This document shows positions 58,381 through 64,000 of a DNA stretch of 64,000 bases, piece after piece. The translations under genes were made by a program, and so were the position numbers. Source of the DNA: Craterostigma plantagineum (Eukaryota; Streptophyta; Magnoliopsida; Lamiales; Linderniaceae). Under the pieces are notes generated by a model. The model made no database searches, was not told where the DNA came from, and saw only the letters and a list, made by a program, of their open reading frames with translations. Positions within the stretch are counted from its first letter, which is position 1, and each line of letters opens with the position of its first letter. The stretch lies in contig JAPQWV010000017.1 of the NCBI GenBank assembly GCA_027422505.1, positions 19,903,501 through 19,967,500 of the forward strand, given 5' to 3'.

Positions 58381-59394
58381 TCCTTCGTCGTCTCAGTATT
58401 GTCTTAATTTTGTTGACCATTTTCTCATTATACTATAATTCAACTTTTCGATGGTAATATTGGGATTCTCGCCCAATCCATTTTCTTTTTGATAAATTCC
58501 ATTTTAGTCCCTTCATGTCTACTACTTACACTATTGGCCCCTCAAAGGAGCTTCTTGGCCTTCTCAGTCCTCTTTAGATTACATATTAATTTGACTGGGT
58601 TTAGTTAGGATGGGCCTAAGTTAAATTAATAATGGGCTTATTTTTTTTCTCCCCGACAAACTAGCGATTAGTATTCAATTACTTTTTGGGGGAAATATCA
58701 AACAGCACTGCATAAGACGAATTTGTTGAAATTTGGGTTAAAATCAGAACCTAAAGTCAAGCGGATCATATGTCGACACATTGTTTTAAGTAGGATACGA
58801 GGATAATATAATTTACGGTGTCACAATCTATATGATATGAATCTCCCTTTCAATCTATCAACAATTAAAAATAAGCCTACCATATAAAGGATTAGGTAAC
58901 AATTAAACCCAAAGTAAATTTAAATAATTACTCTCATATTCTCACGGGATATTCTCTGTGGCAACTGGTGGTAACCATGATCAGAAAGAACTAACGAGAT
59001 TCAGTTTGACTAAAAACAATATATATAGATTATATATAGTAGTAAAAATTAAGTTGGTGATATCAAGTTTAAATCAGGCATTTCAATCAATTATTTCCAA
59101 GAATATATTCTTAAAAAAATATTAGCACCCTCGGAGATAAGCTACATGTGACGCGTATTCCTACCTAAAAGAGAAATAAATGTAGGCATTAACTATCACA
59201 ACAAATCCGTACGACGATAATAACATGCCATGTATTCACTTTTAATATTAACCACTTGCATAAAATAAATATATTTTTATAGGTAAACGGTGGGGATGTA
59301 GATTTAACTACTCAAACTAAGTTGGAAAGTTAGCGTTCATAAGCTTTTATATATTCAGTCTGGTAAGAATTACTAACTATTGCTATAAACTTTT
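58381..59394. other. Intergenic, upstream of the ABC1-like gene
   Basis: The first few hundred bases should hold the promoter of the minus-strand ABC1-like gene. No gene was seen up to the copia LTR. Confidence 0.5.
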
Positions 59395-59890
59395 TGTTAG
59401 GATATGCGGAAATCCCCGATAATTATTTTACCCGAAAAATGACGATAATAAATAAAAGAGACGAAAAATAAATTTGGACAGTGACATGAGATTTACGTGG
59501 TTCGGTCAGAATGACCTACGTCCACGGGCCGGAGGGTAAAACTTCTTTATTACGTGGAGTGATACAGACACGTATACTGACGTGATACAAAAGCAACTAT
59601 ACTGACTAGGAGAAAGAAGCTAGAAATGATCGTAGAAGATCTCTCTTTGTGGTGTATTTTTGCACCGATCAAATCCCCGTATTTATAGGCAAATGGTTGC
59701 CTAGTTCTTCCATGTGAAACCAAGCAGTTGCAATTGACTTAAGGCTTGGTTGGTAGCCCACGCGAATAATGAGCAGACGAAACTTTCTTAGCATTGTTGT
59801 CGGGCGCCCACAAAAGCATAGCAAATGCTTTCTCTTATCCCACGTGAAGTTCCAAGATGTTGAATGGTCAAAGGGCAAGCTCACCTAACA
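59395..59890 (-). repeat. 3' LTR of copia element C
   Basis: 496 bp, ends TGTTAGG and CCTAACA as inverted repeats. The inner side directly follows a polypurine tract (AAGGTGGAGATT on the minus strand), as in Tnt1-like copia elements. The five bases beyond the outer edge (CTTTT, 59390-59394) would be one half of the target duplication; the other half is beyond the window. Confidence 0.8.
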
Positions 59891-60289
59891 AATCTCCACC
59901 TTGAGCTTGATTCCAATAACCACTCCACCTTAATTTAGTAACACTTTTATCTCCCTCCGACCTTAGCCCCTGACGGGCTACTTCACCATTTCTGAAACAC
60001 CAATCAAGTCCAAACAATGCTTGAACTTGGAAACTGGAAGAACCTTCGTAAACAAATCCGCAGGATTGTCCTTCGTGTTAATCTTTTTGACAAACACCTT
60101 CCTATCTGCAATGATATCACGAATAAAATGATACTTAACATCAATATGTTTAGTCCTTTCGTGATACATCTGATCCTTGGTCAAATGAATCGCGCTTTGA
60201 CTATAACAGAAAATAGTAATAACTCCCTGACTCTGGGTTAATTCGCCGAATAACCCTGTCAACCACAAAGCTTCTTTGATTGCATCAGT

Positions 60290-60893
60290 AACCGGCAACC
60301 GTCACCAGCCGGTTACGGGGCGGTTAGGGGTTTTCCCCAACCGCCAACCGCCGGTTATTAACCGCCTAGGCGGTTAACCGGCGGTTATAACCTTAAATAA
60401 AAAAATAATAAAAAATAAAATTGTACTATTTTAATTTACTCATATTAATATTAATTAATTAGAAATACTATGTAACTTTACTAATATTAGTACTAATTAT
60501 TTAGAAATTTTTGAAACTATGTAATTTATATTGCATTAAAATTTCGTAATATATTTTTCATGATTCGTAAAATTTATTATATTTAAAATTTTATATCAAA
60601 ATAGTAAAACAGGAACGAAATTACACCGAAAATTCATTTAACTTTATAGTAAATTGCAAAATAAAAAATAAAAATTTAAAAATAAATTAAAAAATAAAAT
60701 ATAATAAAAAAATAACCGGCGATTTTAACCGCCGGTTAACCGTCTAACCGGCGGTTAGTTAACCGGCAACCGGGGACGGCTAACCGTCAACCGCCCCCGG
60801 CCGGTTAGGTTACGGTTAGTCCCATGGACTAACCGTCAACCGCCGGTTACTAACCGCCTGTTACGGTTAACCGGCGGTTGGGCATGTCTACTT
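60290..60893. mobile_element. hAT-like repeat insert in copia C, one end lost
   Basis: Dense copies of CCGCCGGTTA and TAACCGGCGG motifs occupy both sides (60290-60390 and 60715-60885) around an AT-rich centre. The right end reads CGGCGGTTGGGCATGTCTA, that is TAGACATGCCCAACCGCCG inward, a hAT-type terminus. No matching terminus exists at the left, where sequence passes straight into copia RNase H. The left end was probably removed together with the copia RT core by one deletion. Confidence 0.6.
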
Positions 60894-62270
60894 ATACCTC
60901 GCATCGTCAGAACCAGATAAACCTTCTTTCTTCTTGAAGATCCACTTACATCCGACTATTTTCTTTTTCTTTAGCGGCGGCACAAGAATCCACGTACCGT
61001 TCTTGTGCAGAGACTCCATTTCTTCGTTCATCGCTACCAGCCACTTATCAGAATTATCATCGCTTATTGCCTCTGAATAGGTAGAAGGTTCGCCGCCTTC
61101 ACCTGTTTCTTGCGCCACTGATAAAGCGTACGAAACTAAATTTACGTACAGCTGTGGTAGTCGAATCTCTCGTCTCTCCCTATCTCTGGCTATAGAATAT
61201 TCCTGCTCGGTACTTTCATCTTCAACAGGATCTGAATCAGGTTCTGGCTCGTCCTCTTGATCAGTTGAACTCGTAGCAGGATCATTTGAAGGATCTTTGT
61301 TGATCTCGAGCTCCACCTCGCTGTGTACATTATCCTTCTCTTCTTGATTAGAAGGATTAATAGACTCTTTTGAATGATGTAACATAGAAGACTCGTCAAA
61401 TGTAACATCTCTGCTAATTATGAATTTGGGTGACATCAGGGTTATATAGTCTATATCCTTTTACCCCTGAAGCGTAATCGAGAAAAATACATTTCTTGGC
61501 TCTAGACTCTAACTTTCCCTCGTTTACGTGCATATAAGCTGGGCACCCAAATATTCTTAAGTTGGATAATCAGCAGGAGTACCTGACCAAACTTCCTCAG
61601 GAGTCTTGAAATTGATCGGTGAACACGGTGAGCGGTTGACAATATAACATGCTGCAGCGATAGCTTCAGCCCAAAAATCATTTGTCAACCCAGCATTAGA
61701 GATCATACATCGAGCTCTCTCTAAAAGCGTTCGGTTCATGCGCTCGGCAACACCATTTTGTTGAGGCGTCATTCGAACAGTGTGATGTCGAGCAATACCT
61801 TCATTCTTGCAAAATTCGTTGAACTCGCCCTTCCACAAAATTCTAAGCCATTATCTGTCCGCAATCGCTTGATCTGTTTTCTTGTCTGCTTTTCGATCAA
61901 AGCTTTCCATTGTTTAAATGTTAGGAAAACATCACTTTTCTGCTTAAGAAAATAGACCCAGACTTTCCTTGAAAAATCATCAATAAAAGTCAACATGTAT
62001 CTTGCAGCACCTTTGGACGGAACACGAGAAGGACCCCCATACATCAGAATGAATATAGTCCAAATTACCTTTCGTCCTGTGGACTGCTGGCGAATTGAAG
62101 CTGACTCGTTTCTGCTTCCCAAAAATACAGTGTTCGCAAAAGTCCATCTTACCAGTACTTTGACCGCTGAGTAAGCCCCGCTTGCTTAAAATCATCAAGC
62201 CTTTTTCTCCCATGTGTCCAAGATGCATATGTCATAATATCGTGGTATCAACCTCCGGGGATGTCGAAAC

Positions 62271-63057
62271 CAAGGTTTTGAAAACCGGACCGGACCGGCA
62301 GGTTCCGGCCGGAAATCCGGTCCGATTCTGGTCCGGTTTAAGCTTTAATTAAAAAAAAAAGAAAAAAATGCAAATAACTATATAAGTTACGAAAAAGAAT
62401 AATATGCAGTCATATAATGTGGCTCGGTGGTCAAGAATGGGCTTTTTATCCGAGTGGGCTGTGTTCGAATCTCCTTCCCCTCATTTTTATTGTTTCTAAT
62501 TAACTTATGAACCATATATTTTATTTGTATATCGTTTTGACCCAAAATTTTATAATTTTAATTTCTGGAACCCACTGTATATTAATTCCTAACCACCAAT
62601 ACAATTTATTTATTAAATTTTGACCCACAATTTTATAAAAGTGTACAATAGAAAACAATTACTAAATAAACATGTATATAATTTATGTTATTTGGTTTAT
62701 TCAATCATAAAAATATATAAAATCATATACTCCCTCCGTCCCTATAAATTTTGTACATTTGGATTCCGGCACGGTTTTTAAGAAACTGAATATTTTAATA
62801 AGATAGAGGTAGAAAAGTGTATGGTGTGGCACGTCTTTTAAGAATATTTAATATTGATTGTGTGTGATGGTTTTTTACTAAATATGGAAATGTATAAAAG
62901 ATAGTGGGACGCCCGATTTAGTAAAATGTACAAAAGTTACCGGGACGGAGGTAGTATAAACATACCAGTTTGACTCCGGTTTTATAGCGGTTAAACCACT
63001 AAACCTTAAACCACTAAAAATTCCGGTCCGGTTCGAAAACCCAGTTTCAGAACCATG
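62271..63057. mobile_element. hAT element nested in copia C, perfect 8-bp target duplication
   Basis: Ends CAAGGTTTTGAAAACCGG and, inverted, CATGGTTCTGAAACTGGG; GTCGAAAC flanks both sides exactly (62263-62270, 63058-63065). CCGGTCCGGTT-type repeats are subterminal. It lies between the protease and integrase regions of the copia element and contains a Stowaway MITE and a possible pol III A/B box pair. Confidence 0.85.
62730..62954. mobile_element. Stowaway MITE nested in the hAT element
   Basis: Ends CTCCCTCCGTCCC and GGGACGGAGGTAG with TA on each side (62728-62729, 62955-62956), the standard Stowaway (Tc1/mariner-type) termini and target. It is 225 bp. The arms also share TTTTGTACATTT and AAATGTACAAAAG-like blocks. 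Confidence 0.88.
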
Positions 63058-64000
63058 GTCGAAACTTCAGCGGAACCTAGTTCCCTGCAAAATATATAAA
63101 TTTTCAGACCTGCAAGCTTTCATCACGACAAGGGCACCTCTGGCATTTCAAAACTCCACATTCACCTGAGAACATGCACCCTTGAGATTCAAGTGTGCCT
63201 AAAGAGACAAGATTTCTCTTAATATCTGGAACATGTCTGACTTCTGTGAGCGTTCGGATGACTCCGTCGAACATCTTGATCCTGACTGTGCCTTTACCAA
63301 CAACTTTACACGGAGCATCATTTTCCATTAAAACATATCCACCATCAAAATTTTCATATGTGGAAAAACAATCCCGACTCCGACTTATGTGGTAAGAATA
63401 ACCCGAATCTAAGATCCACTCATTTTCAGACCTAACAATATTTGAAGTTGCTACAAAAATAGTTCCATCGCTCTCATCAGCAGCTAAACTAGCTTCGGCG
63501 GGTCTACTAAATTGCTGATTATTTTTCTCCTTAAGTTTTAATTTAAAACAATCAGCTTTAATGTGACCCTTTTTCTTGCAAAAATTACAGACTTTATATC
63601 TGTACTGGATTTCGACCTTTCTTAGATCTGCTATTATCAGCGTCTCTACGTTTTGGTCTTCCCCGTGCAAACAGTCCTTCCGCCTGGCTACCACTTGTTT
63701 CTCCCGTAATATCTCTGTCTATCTGTTCTTTCGATTGTAACGCAGATTTGACACTAGAATATGATATTGTGTCTTTTCCGTATATAATCGTGTCACGAAA
63801 ATATTTTAAAGACGAGGGAAGGGAACACAACAATATTATGGCCTGACCTTCATCCGTCACTTTGACTTCTACGTTCGCCAAATCAATAATGATAGAATCG
63901 AATTTATCGAGATGCGAGAGTATAGAAGTACCTTCCGTCATTTTCAACTATATAGCTTCTGCTTTAAATAAAGCCGGTTCTCCTTAGTCTTCTTCATGTA

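Larger units (their letters stand above)
59395..64000 (-). mobile_element. Ty1/copia retrotransposon C, interrupted, runs off the window
   Basis: Minus strand, from the window edge inward. Gag with a CCHC knuckle (CNFCKKKGHIKADC) lies at about 63950-63500, then the protease (ILDSGYSYHI) near 63420. Integrase follows with the GHMGEKGL and C..C region (62228-62060), DDFSRKVWVYFLK, RTDNGLEF, and PQQNGVAERMNRTLLERARC (about 61770). The start of reverse transcriptase is near 60990 (KWIFKKKEG). The RT core is missing and replaced by a repeat-rich insert (about 60290-60893). The end of RNase H remains (60298-59978: EALWLTG ... QSAIHLTKDQMYHERTKHIDV). The polypurine tract precedes the 3' LTR. The 5' LTR lies outside. 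Frames are broken in several places. Confidence 0.9.

Noticed and set aside
62405..62490. Intact tRNA gene
   Set aside because: Only A- and B-box-like motifs are seen. The acceptor and anticodon stems do not form by eye, so it is reported only as a possible pol III promoter.
1..64000. CRISPR arrays, bacterial operons, riboswitches or endogenous viral sequence
   Set aside because: The regularly spaced repeats are minisatellites without spacers. All retroelement proteins are of plant copia or LINE type, and no virus-like gene was recognised.

Overview
The window is nuclear DNA of a flowering plant, most likely a eudicot. It is AT-rich, its genes contain many introns, and its families (laccase, LBD, PPR, clathrin heavy chain, ABC1-like kinase, PYL and MAP3K-epsilon relics) are plant types. 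Ty1/copia, MULE, hAT, Helitron, LINE and MITE insertions fill the space between genes. I cannot name the species from the sequence.

Five intron-containing genes could be rebuilt with consistent reading phase: a DG1-like PPR gene (minus, 9526-12787, 781 codons), a laccase (plus, 29402-32362, about 570-580 codons), a class I LBD transcription factor (minus, 36552-37251, 171 codons), clathrin heavy chain (minus, 41707-51332, 30 exons, 1697 codons) and an ABC1/ADCK-type kinase-like protein (minus, 54499-58380, 12 exons, 537 codons). A small single-exon gene of unknown function lies at 3264-3686. Two gene relics were recognised: the first two exons of a MAP3K-epsilon-type kinase (4928-5138) and the C-terminal end of a PYL abscisic acid receptor (33166-33360, with a nonsense codon).

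Layout: 1-9.5 kb is intergenic, with inverted-repeat elements, a small Helitron, a 5'-truncated LINE with 15-bp target duplications and a hAT element with an 8-bp duplication. 9.5-12.8 kb is the PPR gene. 13.2-22.2 kb is a transposon-dense block: a decayed MULE of the Ulp1-carrying (Kaonashi/KI-MULE) type with a DUF1985 + C48 protease gene and a MuDR transposase, GGGACCC-rich minisatellites and a 101-bp palindrome, then a second Ulp1 remnant on the other strand and a hAT transposase fragment. 22.2-27.2 kb holds two truncated copia elements. 29.3-33.4 kb is the laccase and the PYL relic. 33.8-41.1 kb has three inverted-repeat elements (one of 1.95 kb), the LBD gene and two small Helitrons. 41.7-58.4 kb carries the clathrin and ABC1-like genes, separated by a 1.5-kb TIR element about 230 bp upstream of the clathrin start codon. 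From 59.4 kb to the end is a third copia element, with its 3' LTR in view, interrupted by a hAT element that itself contains a Stowaway MITE.

The genes have unrelated housekeeping or developmental roles and form no evident pathway or cluster. I found no convincing new biological system. The most unusual material is the Ulp1-carrying MULE with its palindrome and minisatellites, the two gene relics, and the nested, datable insertions.
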